Notes: generated by a model from the sequence alone, not told the origin. Shown: positions 50,427 through 63,249, counted from the first letter of the stretch. The stretch: DNA of 64,000 nucleotides from Rachycentron canadum (GCA_038496675.1 CM076659.1:18243935-18307934); one strand, 5' to 3'. Translations and numbers: made by a program.

Positions 50427-52919
50427 CTAAGTGGTATAACAATATACAATAAGCTGTTTTGAGTCTTCTTGATTAAAATGTGGTCTGAGGTTGTGGCAGT
50501 CTAACAAAAGATCACTGCAATTTTCTGTTTGAGAATGATGTTTCGTGTTTGAAGTGACAAGCAGGCCGAGGTGTGATTATTGTGCTCAGTGAAACAGGGT
50601 TTAATAGTAACATCACTGCAAGAGATGTGAGCAGCATTGAACTATGACTGCCCAAGACTCTTATAGAGCTGTGAGACCTGTATGTCTTCTGATTGTTGTT
50701 GTTTGATTGTTTTTTTTAAGTGGAGGATGATGCTCATCTGCTTGATTTAATCATAAATTCTGTGGGGACTATTTCAGTGACATGATCGAGTGGATGCAAT
50801 AGATGGAGCGATAGGGGGATGAGAGGATGAACATGAGTACACTGATGGAGCTCACTCTGCTGGATCAATAATGTTTAAACACATGTCATGTATGTGCAGA
50901 GCATTAAGAGTCCTGAGAGGCTTTTTTCCCAGCTTGTAGTGCTCTCAAACCTGCAGCACTTTGAATGTGATAGCTGACAAGGTGGGGAAGACTAATGATT
51001 CACAATATCTCTGTTTAGACCAAGGGCTGTTGGCCTAACACTCCATTAGCAACCATAACACTCAGTCCTGTGCGTGCCTCTGAAATGCTTCTGCAGCATG
51101 TTAAGAGTGTGTTAAAACTGGCAGACTCTGAATGTGAAAATGTTAAGAGTGCTTAAAAATACCTCTGAGAAAAAGCTAAATGGAGCCAACAATGCAAACC
51201 AAGGTCATTTCACTACCTACTGAAGAAAATGTTTATTTCCGATTACTTGTTTATATACAAGTAGAAGTATACTTCTAGATAGTTGTTAACATTGCTTATC
51301 TCAGCTTAGTACTGGAGCATATTACACCTCTACTTTCATTGTGTTCTACCACAACTTCTTCTGTCTCTGTCAGCCACAGGGCCTGAATCAGGTCCTGCTG
51401 TCAAGGGTTATATCTCTTGTAGTAATTTGTAAAACAAACCTAACAACTGGAAGAGAAAAAAGGGACAGCCACTGTTTTTGGCTGGAGAAGTGTATTTGTG
51501 TGTTGTGCCTCAATCATATTGCCTTGTGGAGGCATACACAAAAATCTGCAAGCAGCATGCGTGCCTAGTTGTTCTTATAGTATTACTTTCTGGTCCACTT
51601 GGACTGTTAACAGTGCCCTTGTGGCTGCACAGTCACAACAAATTGGAGGGTACACAGAGCCTTGCATACTCTCTCTGATGATGAAATTCACTCGGACCCA
51701 GTTCTAGACTGAGCTGGTTTGAGGAATTTTTAGCTGGGGTGGCCCAGGGGTGGCAAAGGGATGTCTAGATTTGGTCCAATGTGTAGTCAATGTGCACACA
51801 TAGCTGTGAGAGGAAACTTGTGAACTTGGGCATCAGAAATAAAAGTGGATGTAGATAGAGGGGGAGAGAACAAAACAGCTCTCAGTGTACAGCTCTAGTG
51901 ACACAAAATAGACTGGGTAAATAGGGCACCTCTTATCCTTCAGAGCTTAAGGGTAAAACAGATTTTTTGCATCACAAAAATACTGGCACACTTCATCTAG
52001 CTTTGTGGTAAACTGGCTGAGAACCTCTGGTCAAACAGCTAGCTGACCACTAAGCCAAAGGCAAATAACATAAGCTGCAGTGTCAACATTAGCAAACAAA
52101 TGAAATTAATCAGTGCAGCAGAGCTGACCAGAGTGAAACAGTGTAACCCAATCCTGGGTGAGTACACCTTACTCTAGATTCAGAAGAAATATGTTTTGAA
52201 TTTTAAGTGCAATAACAATACACACAACACAAGTGAATTTAGTTAACTGCAACTAAGGTTTGCCTATTAGTGACAAAACAATTCAACTTGCATAACATTT
52301 ACATGGAACCTTTTTATTTAAAGTGGGCCCTTTAAATCTAAGAAATCTGCCCCGTATTGAATTTAATAGTTTCTACCATTTGTGAACTTTTCTGAAGCTC
52401 AGCGTTGTTACACTGAGCAAATACTTCAAGATCAACTCTCTGTACCAGGGAACATCCTGAATGAAGGATGAAACTAAAGGTTTGACTATGTTATCTTCAC
52501 CGTAATGTCTGATAACAGAAATAAAAGCATGATCCTGAGAGTCAAGTCAGTGGTTTAATAGTTTATAACTTTATAAATTGCAGTGTAACTTTCCACTGAA
52601 AGGTTGTGTCCAGCTGCTACTTTTTGTCAAGTGTTTCCTTTGAGAATGTTCAAAATATGGCTCTGAAAATAAGGTAACTGTGCATTGTGGGCTGTTCAGT
52701 GTTTCCAAGACCTCACACAAACATGTTTGATGATACCTCTCTATGGGGATTTATCATGTGAATATTGAGAAATGATGAATGCGCAGCGCCTTAAGTGTTT
52801 GTGTTCAGTTAATTAGGTCTTGTATTTAGACTCATTTGATGTTAATTAACTGCTGTGATACACACACATTGGAAACTTGAACTCTGTGTGAGAACTGAAC
52901 ACATACGGTATAGCCAATG

Positions 52920-52970
52920 CAGTGCCCAAGGAGAAGTTAGGTGCCTTGCTCAAGGGCACCTTAGCCATGA
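52920..52970. repeat. Short dispersed repeat fragment
   Basis: GTGCCTTGCTCAAGGGCACC is a partial palindrome and a hallmark of dispersed fish repeats. A weaker relative lies near 48188 (TGCCTTGTTCAAGGGCACAT). Too short to classify. Confidence 0.4.
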
Positions 52971-54463
52971 ATATGGACGGAGGGGAAAGATATGTTCATT
53001 AATCAGAACCAGGTTTACTTTAAGTTCACATACTAGGAATTTACTTCATGCATAAAAGTAAGTGAAGTAAGAAGGGATTAATATAAAGCAAAATAAAGCA
53101 AAGCAAGTCAGACAGTTTGAATATAAATAGAAAATTTAACATTGAATTGAAAATTTGAATGAAATGTAAAAATGCAAAGATGTACAATGTGTAAGAAAAC
53201 CTCCACCAACCCGAACGTTTTCCTGCTGGCTCAGGGATTCAAAATTAAAGTGAATGAAACAAAGAATAAGAAGAGTAGAACGAATTAAAGACACAGAGAC
53301 TGTTCAATCCAACTAAACCATACATACAGGCAGCTGGGTAAAACCTTTTATGTAGCGACATTTGATTTAAAAAACATCTTAATCAAAAAATTCTGTGTTG
53401 TATCTACAGTTGTCCCTTTGTACTAACTGTCACCAATATCATGTTTTTATTTGGTGATGAAGTGCCCAGATGTTGATTCATAGTAAAGGATATTAACATA
53501 TTAACTCTATAGACATAGAATTACAGTAGCATATTCAAGCTTTTACTAATTTTGCACATTTCAGTTCCATGAGGTACACTTAGCTTCTCATCACTATTGC
53601 TTGTGAATATTTTTCTTTTTAATAGCATCAAATTCATTCATTAGGGCTTTTCATCTCACTTTAATAAAACAACAAATATTTCTGGTTTAAAGCATAAATG
53701 ATATTTAAAAATATAACTTTTTAATAATTCATACATTGCTAGTATTTTTCAGAGACTGACCAACCAACAGTTTAATCCATGAGAACAGTCCATGGCTGTT
53801 ATTATAGCACTAACTAATTACATATAGCATTGTGCGATCAGAACACGACAATGAACGAAAGCCAGATAAAATCAAAGTCCCATGGAAGAGAGACCAAAGT
53901 CAAACTTTCTGTGTAAGTTTTCTCAATGGGCAGAAATCTAATTTCAAAGCAGTGAGGCCAAGTCTGATTAAACCTCAGCTAAACAAAGACAGAAGAAGAA
54001 GATCCTTTACTAATATAATCTCACCCAGAGATGTTTCAGCTGTCAGTTAAACATCTATTATCAAATCTGGGATTCTGCTGAAGACTCCACCTGGTCATTT
54101 AGGTTTGTGGTGTGGTGTTCAAGAAAAAATAACCTAATTGAAAAACTACCAACAATTCAATAAGTGTTTGCATTTTTGTGAAAACTACATATGGTCACCA
54201 ACACAAAGTAAAAATGTACTGTCAGATGGAGTAAAGTTTAATTTTACATACATGCAATTGTACTTTTTTTTTTTTTTTTTATAGAAAAGCAATGCATTAA
54301 TTCTCCAGCAGCATCATATATAAGGCTAATAAAGGAATAATAATAGCGGCTTGGGCTACATAAGACACTGTCAGTTTCAGCACTGGAACTGAAGAGAGGA
54401 TTCTAATTGTGAAATTATGTCATGATTTTGAATCAGCTATTCCTCCTGTCCTGCAATTTACAG

Positions 54464-54574
54464 AGGTGTGTCACAGTCCGCTGGTTTCGAATCTGCTGCC
54501 ATCATCCTTCAGGAGCTCCTCGCAGCTGTCGAGCAGCCACGGGCCAGGCTTTGCTAAGCTGAACCGGAGGGAAG
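54464..54574 (+). CDS. cntnap5-like: Coding exon 2 of the CNTNAP-family gene: start of the discoidin domain
   Basis: This 111-bp exon is bounded by the acceptor TTTACAG and the donor GTGAGT. It completes codon 29 and encodes residues 30-65 plus the first base of codon 66 (phase 1 to 1). Residue 31 is the first cysteine of the F5/8-type C domain, followed by SPLVS and then a serine-rich stretch containing SSSHGPGFAKLNRRE. That stretch is characteristic of CNTNAP proteins, especially CNTNAP3 and CNTNAP4 as I recall them. Cys31 is expected to pair with Cys177 in exon 4. Family members usually have D-E or D-D/G after this cysteine; here it is H-S, a small divergence. The intron upstream is 16.7 kb, in keeping with the very long first introns of this family. 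Confidence 0.93.
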
Positions 54575-57500
54575 GTGAGTAAAAGAAACTATTACAAACT
54601 GCCGTCATGGCTGTAAGCTTGTCTGTGTTGTTGGTCCATAAATCTGTGTGGTGGGGTACCGTGCAACACTAAGCAGCACATTTACTATGGCAGGGGACTC
54701 TCCCCAAGCTGTTGGACTACGTAAGGTTAATTAGTTAGTAGGGTAACATCTGTCTTAGCTGACAGTGGCAAATCCTTGTAATACTGTGCCACATTTCACA
54801 CGATGTTTGTGGTTTTACTCATCAAAATGCAAGAAAAAAAATGTTATATATCTTTAGCTTAGGCAATAGCTCATTCATATTAACAGAATTTATCACTAAA
54901 CATAAAACCCACTACATTGAAGGGTTGCACTACTTCTTGCCTCAGTTAACAGAAAGCATCCTTTAGTTACTTTGCATTTTGCTTTATTTTTGCAGCTCAC
55001 ACTCAACCTGCATGGTTGAGTCTCACTGCTCTCACCGTCGCATGATAAAACTGGCTGTTGTTTCCAGCAAAATGGCTGGGTGTATGAGGTGGCACAGGTT
55101 TTGCAATTTAGCCATTCGCAAGTGGTAATTCAGAATACGAAACCAAGATAATCATAGTTTTGTTATTCTACCCAAACAGAAGGCAGATATTTTTTAATTA
55201 ACTAACTTAAAGATCATGTTCTTAAGAAACAGACGTACTTGTTCTTACATGTCAGCTTTGCCACAGTGAGATCTTTCAACTATTCCATGTCTGCCTTAGC
55301 AATACTCCCAAGTATTCACATATAAAATTTATCAGTTTAGCATCAATAAATTATTGCCGCATTCCTTGTCTCCCTTTCTTCTTGCCCTTTCTTTTCTTTT
55401 ATCCCCTGTGTTTTCACTGGTTGTGTAGACAGAAGAGAGTACACTGTCTACTGCCTTCCTTTTGTGCTCTTTTTAGGTGTATATATAAGATGAATGCATT
55501 ACATACTTGGCAAAAGGTCAACTTTTGTCACAAAAATAACTGACAAGTAAGTTGAAAATATAAAACTTATGTGCTGATACCGGGAGGTGTGAGAAAAGAC
55601 ATCCTTTTTTGTTGTGCTCTAGCATGAAGAGTTGGCTGGTTTCCACTAATACCAGAGACACGAATCGGATGGAATCACCATGATGTCTTTGTCTTCGACA
55701 CGACAGAGGATCTGAATGATTTTCACCACCTGGGAGACTGCAGGAAGCGCAGCCAGCAGGTTGCTGTTTCCTTGGTGTGTTTGATGGCAAAAGCTGTGAG
55801 CAAACACACCCGCTGTGTTCCCCTGCTTTAGTCAACCTGCTCTGTCTGTTTACGGATCTGAGTTTGATCTGCATAAAGGAGTATCAGATGCTTCGAAAGA
55901 AAGATCAGATGCATCTGAATGGCAAAACAGTTGTCTTTTTTGTACAGTTGAAAAACAGAGAAGAAAAGAGATGAAGTAATGAAACAAGATGGAAACTAAA
56001 GATGTGCTTTTGATTTTGCACATACTTTATCTGGCCCACAAACAAAGAAAAGATGAGTAACATGCTTTGTCCTGCTAGAAAGCCATTTCATGGCATGGAC
56101 TCATGCATGAATACCACTGTGCATGAAAATATCTACACGCAACGTTAAGCATGCTCAGGGGACCATATAGAGTGCAACAACCTCCTTTGAGATGAAATGA
56201 TATAGCTAAGATTGTTCCCTGGGACAAAATCTCTTAAAGTTTCTTCAGCTTTATTCTTGTGAGGCTTTAGCTCATTATGTCTTGAGCTAATGGTGATCCT
56301 CTTCAATGATTTTTGCTAACAATAACTTCTTGCAGATTACAATATCCTATTAGTTTTTTCAATTGAATTGCATTTTTAATTGAATTGATCACTAAATCTA
56401 ATTCAGTTTTGAAAGTAACAATGCAGATTTCAGAAGGAGTTCCAAGACATAACAAAATGCTTAATTGATTTAAAGATAAGAAAAGAAACAAAACAAACAA
56501 ACAAAAAAAAACTGCATTGATTCCTGTATCTCAGCAGTTCTTTGTAAGAAATCTAGCCCCTGTTCATTTATGCCTCCTCCAGCTGCTGCTAATGCTCCTC
56601 ATTCTCTGAGGAGCTGCTTCAGTTAATTTGCAAGCAAAATGAGCAGAGACTCACACAGCACAACACACAGCTCCGTTTAAGGGAAACACCAAGCGATTTC
56701 TGCTTCCTCCCAGCGCTCTGCAGTCTTGTTGCACTATTAGCCTGTGAGAGAGCATTGACAGGAAACCACATTTACCCAAAACATCTCCACTGCTCATCAG
56801 GGCCACCCTTGATCGATCAATGGTTTACTTTAATCAATGTATGTGCTTTTCGTAGCATAACTCATGAGTCATATGTCTGACTAATTGTTCTCATTCAGAT
56901 CCATGAGTGAAGACATATGATTCAAATAAAGACATAGACTTTCCCAGCATTGCTGCATTTTTCCACAAGAACCTATTACAATCAGACTAATTTGACAAAT
57001 GCTGCAATCATATATAAATTGTGATCATGGTGCCTTTAAAAAAATGTAATTCCCTTTTATCAAAATCACAGCATTTGCTCCAGCACCGCCGGCAATTATT
57101 TAATAAATGGCCCCCAAAATGAAAAAAAAAAAAAAAAAATGGATCCAATAAGTCTGTGCAAATTGTAGGTAGGAAACATAGTGAATCCAACAAGAGGGCA
57201 CTGAAAATCAAGCCTGGTGTTTCCTGGTTGAAATGAACAGTGCTCTGCCTGGGAGCTCAATGCACCACAGCCTCAGAAAACACAGGCAAATTAAGGAAAC
57301 ATCTTCATTAATTTGACAACACAATACAAAACAAATAGTCATCAGTGGTGTTGGAAAATGACCAAGAATTAAAGCATTTATTTATTGTTGTTCATTGTTT
57401 ATTTTAAAAACACAAAAACTGTTTCCCAGCCAGGTTCATTGCTTTTTGATGTGTTTCGTTTATTTGTTTGTGTTTTCTGAATTTGCGGCGTCCTTTCAGT

Positions 57501-58821
57501 CTTTGTACACAAGTCAGAGACTGCAAATACTGTCGGGCTCATTCTTGTGTGTATTGTTTTTACTGCCTGTCAACAATATACTAGATGAATTAAATCCTGA
57601 TACAAAATGGCGTTCTCTACGTACTTAATAAAATTGTCATTTTTTTAAATGTGTGAGAAATTTTTGTTTTGTTTTTTTGTTACAGCCTGTCTTTTTTCTT
57701 CCTTCCTGTCAGTCTGTCAGAATAAGAGTGCATTACAGCCAACCAAGTGGACGTTGCATGTGGTGGCTCTTGACCAGGCAGCTCTATGGTTAGATGCTCT
57801 TAGTTCTGCCTCTCGACTATGACTATAACAGAAGATATCCAATCAAAACTAATCTGCTTCTATATGTTCAAAATATCCAGAAGGCATTTCCGCACATTTC
57901 ATTCTTGGCAGAGAGAAACTCAAACACAACTTTAAGGTTCTGACTCTGCTGTAGTAAGTTATCTAAATTGAGTAATCTAATATTTGCCTTGGGAGGAGAT
58001 GCAACACCTTTAATGACTATGAGATGCTGGCTCCACAAATCTTTGGATATGTAAAGTAAGAAAAAAAAAAAAGCTTATGTTTTTCCACATGAAATCAGGG
58101 TCTGATTCCTGTACTGTGCTTCTTGGTGGAAATGTTGAAATTTCTTGCTCCTATGAGAAGATACAGAGGATTATGCAAGCACCAAGTGATTTTTCTTCAT
58201 TTGATCCTGAAGGCTCTTGCTCAACCCTTAACTCTGCTGATACAGAGTGGCTGAGCTGGCAGAGAGCCCAGATTCACATATTCTTTCTAAAGGGAGTTTT
58301 GTTTCGGACAAAAGTATACTTCTGCTTTTAATCTATGGCTGTCACCAAACAAGAAATTGCAGTGTCAAAACCGTGACAGTGATTTCAGGTTGTAATTATT
58401 AATTAGATATGTCTTCAAAGTCACCCAAAAGTCAGCAGGCGTCTAAAATTAACAACACATCTCAACTGTGTGAATTATGGCCTGTTCAGATTTACTGGTG
58501 TAATAATAGTATATCTATCTTTGTGATGACCATCTCCATACTTCCTTAGTAGGCTTTTTATGTGTTCAGACTACGTTTTTGTGTTAGTTTATTGTCCCCC
58601 CCTGCCCCAGACTCTCTGCTCCATCCGGAGCCCCAAGGAAAAGAGGAGAATAATGGCAGCCCAAATGTGAAATGCCCAGGATGAGTGAGTAGAGCTAAGG
58701 GCAAATGGTATTCATGGGGTTAAGATCCAGAAAGGCTCCATGGGTAAGATGTTTGGTGTGAGTTAGCAATATATACCATATAGCAATGGTTAAGATCATT
58801 TGCCAGTGTGATAAGCTGCTA

Positions 58822-58866
58822 AGAAGAGTCTGCAGGTGGCAGATAAGACCACCTGCAGACTTTTTT
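58822..58866. repeat. Hairpin, 18-bp stem with 9-nt loop and T6 run
   Basis: The core arms AGTCTGCAGGTGG and CCACCTGCAGACT are perfectly complementary around CAGATAAGA. In RNA, two G-U pairs extend the stem to 18 bp by pairing AGAAGA with the T run. In intron 2. Confidence 0.88.
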
Positions 58867-59225
58867 GTATGTTTGTTTGTTTCTTGTAAACAAACACCAT
58901 TCAGTGCAAAGCAACATGAAACCAAGGGCCAGTTGAGTCATGCTGCCCACGTGCTTGTTCGTTGTTTGTGCGTTCTCATGCATGACACAAACAAGACAAA
59001 TACCCACTTAGGAACCTAAATTCTGGGAAATTAAAGGATTCAAAGGAGTTGAAAAAAAGAGCCATAAATTCTGACCACCATCAAGGAAAGGTTTAGCCTC
59101 AAGAGTCTGAGGAATGCATTACACCACCACAAGGATATCTACACAAGTAGAAGTGGTAATGCATTCACATAGGATGGTGTTCTGGCAGCAAAATGTCACT
59201 TTGGTATGACTCAGCATTTTGACAT

Positions 59226-59272
59226 GCACACAAACACACAGACACACACAGACACACACACACACACACACC
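59226..59272. repeat. (CA)n microsatellite with CAGA interruptions
   Basis: About 45 bp in intron 2. Confidence 0.95.
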
Positions 59273-59883
59273 TTTTGGTGTTTTAATTATTTAACACATC
59301 TTCATTTTATGGTTCTGTGCTCCAGTACTCAGATTATATGGAGGACTGCTATGAGCTGGCCACTTTTAATATTGTATAAGTCTCACAGTGTCCGCCATAA
59401 ATGCCTCAGCCACAGCTTATATTATGGGCAGAACAGTCCTTAAGCTACAGATTAAACTCTTTTGACTGTTCCAAATTAAACATCAAAGAAAGACGTTGAT
59501 AAAGCCTTTGTGCTTAGGGCTTTTAAACTATGGAAAAGTTTGTGTCTGATGAAAGACAGTTAGATAGTAAGATTTTAAGAAACAGCTTAAAACTGGTATG
59601 GATTTGCATTTGTCTGAAAACTTTTTCGTTCTTGTTAATGCAGTGATAGTATTTTAAAGGATTCAGCAGATCATATGTTTTAATTAATTTTCATTCTCCT
59701 TTGATTTTCCTGCTCTCTTTCTTTCTTGAGAGAAGTGTCTGACACTTTATATTATTATCAGTGTTTATTCATCGAGATTGTTTTTACAAACCCAAACAAG
59801 AGTTTTATGAGACGTAAACGTCAGCACTTGGTTCTTTGGATCATTCAAATGTTTTTCTCTCTGCCTCCTTTCTCTGTGCGCAG

Positions 59884-60077
59884 GCGCTGGTGGTTGGTCT
59901 CCTCTGAGTTCAGACAGGTATCAGTGGCTTGAGGTCGACCTGGGTGGACGGACACAAATCACTGCTGTTGCCACACAAGGCCGCTATGGCAGCTCTGATT
60001 GGCTGACGGCCTACTTGCTGATGTTCAGTGACAAAGGACACAACTGGAAACAGTATCGACAGGAGGACAACATAGGG
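59884..60077 (+). CDS. cntnap5-like: Coding exon 3 of the CNTNAP-family gene: core of the discoidin domain
   Basis: This 194-bp exon has the acceptor GCGCAG and the donor GTGAGT (phase 1 to 0). It completes Gly66 and encodes residues 67-130. Diagnostic motifs are AGGWSPL (67-73), YQWLEVDLG (78-86), ITAVATQGRYGSSDWLTAY (91-109), LMFSD (111-115) and NWKQYRQEDNI (119-129). These are the conserved beta-strand core of the F5/8-type C (discoidin) domain of contactin-associated proteins. QGRYGSSDW and KQYRQED match the CNTNAP3/4/5 subgroup better than CNTNAP2. The last codon of the exon is GGG (Gly130), where the mammalian proteins that I remember have tryptophan. Confidence 0.95.
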
Positions 60078-61248
60078 GTGAGTGCACTGTGTAAAATTAT
60101 ACAGACAGCCAGTGTCGTTGGTGTAATAAACATCAGTGATTTGTCAGCATCAGCTAAACAGTGATTTTGCTGCTGTACTGTCAGACACAGTCAGACACTG
60201 TTTTCACAGCAGATATTTTGACTTGTCATAGTTGGAAAGGCACAATTTAACACCATTGGCCTACTGATGTCTCTGTCCAGCGAGCCATGACAGCGTGTGT
60301 GACATTGTGGGGGCAGAACTAACCTAGAGAAGCAGAAATAACTGAAAAATCATCTTTCGGTAAATTTCCACACAAGCTCTGCCCCTGTGCAGAAGGCCCA
60401 GCCCTAAATTCAATCTGTCAAGGAAAACCTGATTTATTTAACTTGACCAAATCCAAAGGGATTGTTGTCTCTTTCACTTATACAATTCTTCTTATATGTT
60501 ATTTTATTCCAATCGGGGGTCTGTCACCCATTGTGTTAACCACATTACACCTAGATAGTGAGTGGAAGCAGTCAAGCATTACCCTGCAGCTTCTGACACA
60601 GACAGAAAATTCTCCCTATTACAGTGACGCTGTGACAAACGTCTTCAGTTTAATGTTGATGAAACGTAAGACTCTGGCAGTGAGGGTAAAAGTAATGTCG
60701 GGCTAAGGCGTCTTCAGAGAAAGGACAGAAAGGAGCTTTTCATAGCTTAAAAGCTTGTTGATTTCACACTCAGCATAAATCGGGATAAATCCGCAGCATG
60801 TCTCAAAAGTCCCTCTGAAGCTCCACATATTAGTCAGCCTAGTTTATTATGGCTTTCTGGGAACAGAGTTGACTGCTGAGCTTCATTGGTCACAACTCCT
60901 CCAGGACCTCTCTTTCCTGTAAGCTTAGGGGCCAGAGTTAGTGAGGCTGAGTAATGCTCTCTTGTTCGCTAATTTTCTCCTCCTCTCTCATCTTCTCTCC
61001 TCTTTCTCTCTTCATGTCTGCTACAAAGGATGTGAAAGGGCAGATGGTGTTGGAAATATATATATATACTCTTCTAACCAGGGGGTTATAGCATGCTTAA
61101 GTGTCAAGGGAGGTGAAGGGATTGGACGTACATCACAGATTTCCCTGTAGGACAGGTGAAGTCACAGATTCTGTTAATGAGTGTTAAATGCTGATATGGG
61201 CTCAATAAGAAGAGTGAGCACTGTGAGCGGCACTGTGCGAGCATGCGA

Positions 61249-61288
61249 CAGTTGTTTGCTTAAGTTGTCAGTTGTTTGCTTAAGTTTC
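61249..61288 (+). repeat. 20-bp tandem duplication
   Basis: CAGTTGTTTGCTTAAGTTGT occurs twice head to tail, the second copy differing only at its last two bases. In intron 3. Confidence 0.9.
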
Positions 61289-62933
61289 CAGACTGTCAAT
61301 CAAACCTTATCAAACCAAACAGTGAAATAAAGCAGAGTAGCCAACTGTTACTCTCGTAATAATTAATAATATGATCTTTCCAAAATGTAGATTTGGTCGC
61401 TGCTAGAGGGAGGTCACAAGTTTCTCTCTTTGGTGTAAGACATATTTGTACCATCGATTCCTGTCTCATAACTGTCTGGAAACCATTCCTCTTTTGTGGA
61501 GCAGTTACTGACAGGGGAGGTTAATAAAAGTGATTTGTGCAGCAGAGCTAATAAGCTACAGTAGCTTCCTCTATTTTAGACCATGCTGACAGTTTGCCAT
61601 TGGTCACTTGTCAAAGTTCACGATAGATGAACTTATTTGGTACATTTGCCTCCTCTAGCTGATCTAATTGTGCTAATTACATTTGCATGGACTGGAATTT
61701 TTTTTTTTTTTTTTTTTTAAATCTAGGGCTTTAGAAAGTCTGTTAGATAATTAGGTTAGAGAAACCTGATATTTCTTTTATCTTTGGTGTGCTACATGAA
61801 AGAGTTCTGTCATATTATGTCTGACATTCTGCTTTGTTCTCAGACACTTTCTCCAGCCTGTGACCTCTGTCTTACTTTCCTTCTCTCTCTCTGTAATTTA
61901 AGTCTCCATTTGGAGGATTTAATACCTCGACTCAGGACATATTTCAAAAGCCAGAGCCTCAATATGAGGCACTGTTCTCTTCAACCTCCTCAGCAGGAAG
62001 TGGCCATTTGTGGAGGTTAGGACAGACTCAGCTGTTCAAGGTTGTCAGAACATGTGCAATAACAGTCGTATGGTTCAGATCATGACATCATATTCAGACA
62101 GGTCAACAATGCAAATATGCACATGTGCTTGAGTCACACGCAACAATAATTTCATCCTCAAAGGAAATTTCATTTCATTTGTTAACCATCAGGCTTATTT
62201 GTTCCCAATATCTGATCAAGATTGTCATGTCATAAGTATTGTTGCAGAGAAATGCTTTTGTCTTACCCAGCTCGATAGCTAGGTCAGGGGTCAGAGGTCA
62301 GGGCTACAGCACAGCAGGCAGGAGCTAGAGTATAGTCAGACATTCTCCATCTGAAGAATGACATCAGTCCCCAAGCCATCCTCCAGCCCCTTTACTTCCC
62401 AGATTGAGTTTATCTGTATATCAATTAATAGCAAAGTAATGAGCCAGCACACAGAATAACGATTTTATGGGCAAAGGAAGAGACAGAAGCAGAGTTAATT
62501 TAGGAGGAACTATGAGTCACAAAGATAAAGAATTTAGATTTAAGCGCAATCAGACAAAATGTTTACTTATACAACACAATTAACTTTTAATTAACAGTGA
62601 AAACAAGCAGACCTGAAAACAATGGGGACAGACCAAATGTATATGTTTCACATGTAAAGTGGATCGAAGGAGGGAAGATTAATTCCAACAACAAAGAGGG
62701 TGTGAGGTTAATAAATGCTCTACATGGACCAAGTGTTTACCACAGGGTTTAATACATATAAAGCCACATTTAGTGCTCCACAAATCTAATTTTCTACCTG
62801 ATTGAGAAACCATTCACTAGGAGCATGGCCCTATCTCCACAATATTCCCTTCATTAAGAGGAAAACCAAATGCATCACTTCCCACAGAAGCCTTGGGGAT
62901 TGCAGTTCAACTTCAATGAACAGATGAAAGAAC

Positions 62934-63069
62934 ATGTTCACTTATTTAGTCGTAAGCTTTACTCCAATAAAGTTCCAGATGAAGAAATTTCACTGTTATC
63001 TTTGTGGTGCTACTTTACAAGCAAATGACGAACAGATGCATGAAAAGATGCATGAAGCCAGAAAACAAG
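62934..63069 (+). other. Open frame with C2H2-like motif, possible cryptic exon upstream of exon 4
   Basis: An ATG at 62934 (with another at 62979 right after a CCAG) opens a frame that reads without stop through to exon 4 in the exon's own frame. Within it, the residues CYLCGATLQANDEQMHEKMH give C-x2-C-x11-H-x3-H, close to a C2H2 zinc finger (usual middle spacing x12). A GTAACT donor-like site follows at 63070. This could be a chance open frame, an alternative 5' start, or a fragment of a retroposed zinc-finger sequence. There is no pyrimidine tract before the CCAG, which argues against a true exon. Confidence 0.2.
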
Positions 63070-63101
63070 GTAACTTTCTGTTGCTGATATGTTTTTCACA
63101 G

Positions 63102-63249
63102 GCTTTTCCAGGCAACGGGAATGCAGACAGTGTGGTGCAGCACAAGCTCCAGCATCCAGTGATCGCTCGCTATGTCCGCCTGATCCCCCTGGACTGGAGT
63201 CCCAATGGTCGGATTGGACTCAGACTGGAGACCTATGGATGTCCCTACA
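63102..63249 (+). CDS. cntnap5-like: Coding exon 4 of the CNTNAP-family gene: end of the discoidin domain
   Basis: This 148-bp exon has the acceptor TTTTTCACAG and the donor GTTAGT (phase 0 to 1). It encodes residues 131-179 plus one base of codon 180. It reads AFPGNGNADSVVQHKLQHP, then IARYVRLIPLDWSPNGRIGL, and ends RLETYGCPY. Cys177 is the closing cysteine of the F5/8-type C domain that began at Cys31, so the whole domain (about 147 residues) is encoded in the window. NADSVV and the pattern RYVRLIPLDW are typical of CNTNAP proteins. No further exon is visible to the right edge, so the first laminin-G domain should start beyond 64,000. The preceding 168 bases of intron are open in the same frame (see the entry for 62934-63069). 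Confidence 0.95.

Larger units (their letters stand above)
37728..54463 (+). other. Intron 1 of the CNTNAP-family gene
   Basis: GT (GTGAGT) to AG (TTTACAG) intron of 16.7 kb, phase 1. Apart from the repeats and palindromes listed separately, I see no coding exon in it on either strand. The rest is AT-rich unique-looking DNA with homopolymer runs (for example poly-A near 44551-44570 and 46762-46779). Long first introns of neuronal adhesion genes often carry enhancers, but none can be recognised here by eye. Confidence 0.8.
54575..59883 (+). other. Intron 2 of the CNTNAP-family gene
   Basis: GTGAGT to GCAG intron of 5.3 kb, phase 1. It holds a strong hairpin (58822-58866), a CA-rich microsatellite (59226-59272) and poly-A runs (about 57121-57140). 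No other exon or recognisable transposon was seen. Confidence 0.8.
60078..63101 (+). other. Intron 3 of the CNTNAP-family gene
   Basis: GTGAGT to ACAG intron of 3.0 kb, phase 0. It contains a 20-bp tandem duplication (61249-61288), a poly-T run (about 61700-61718) and, next to exon 4, an open frame with a zinc-finger-like motif. Nothing else is recognisable. Confidence 0.8.

Noticed and set aside
55518..55874. 118-codon open frame on minus in intron 2
   Set aside because: No motif or family similarity; no splice or promoter context.
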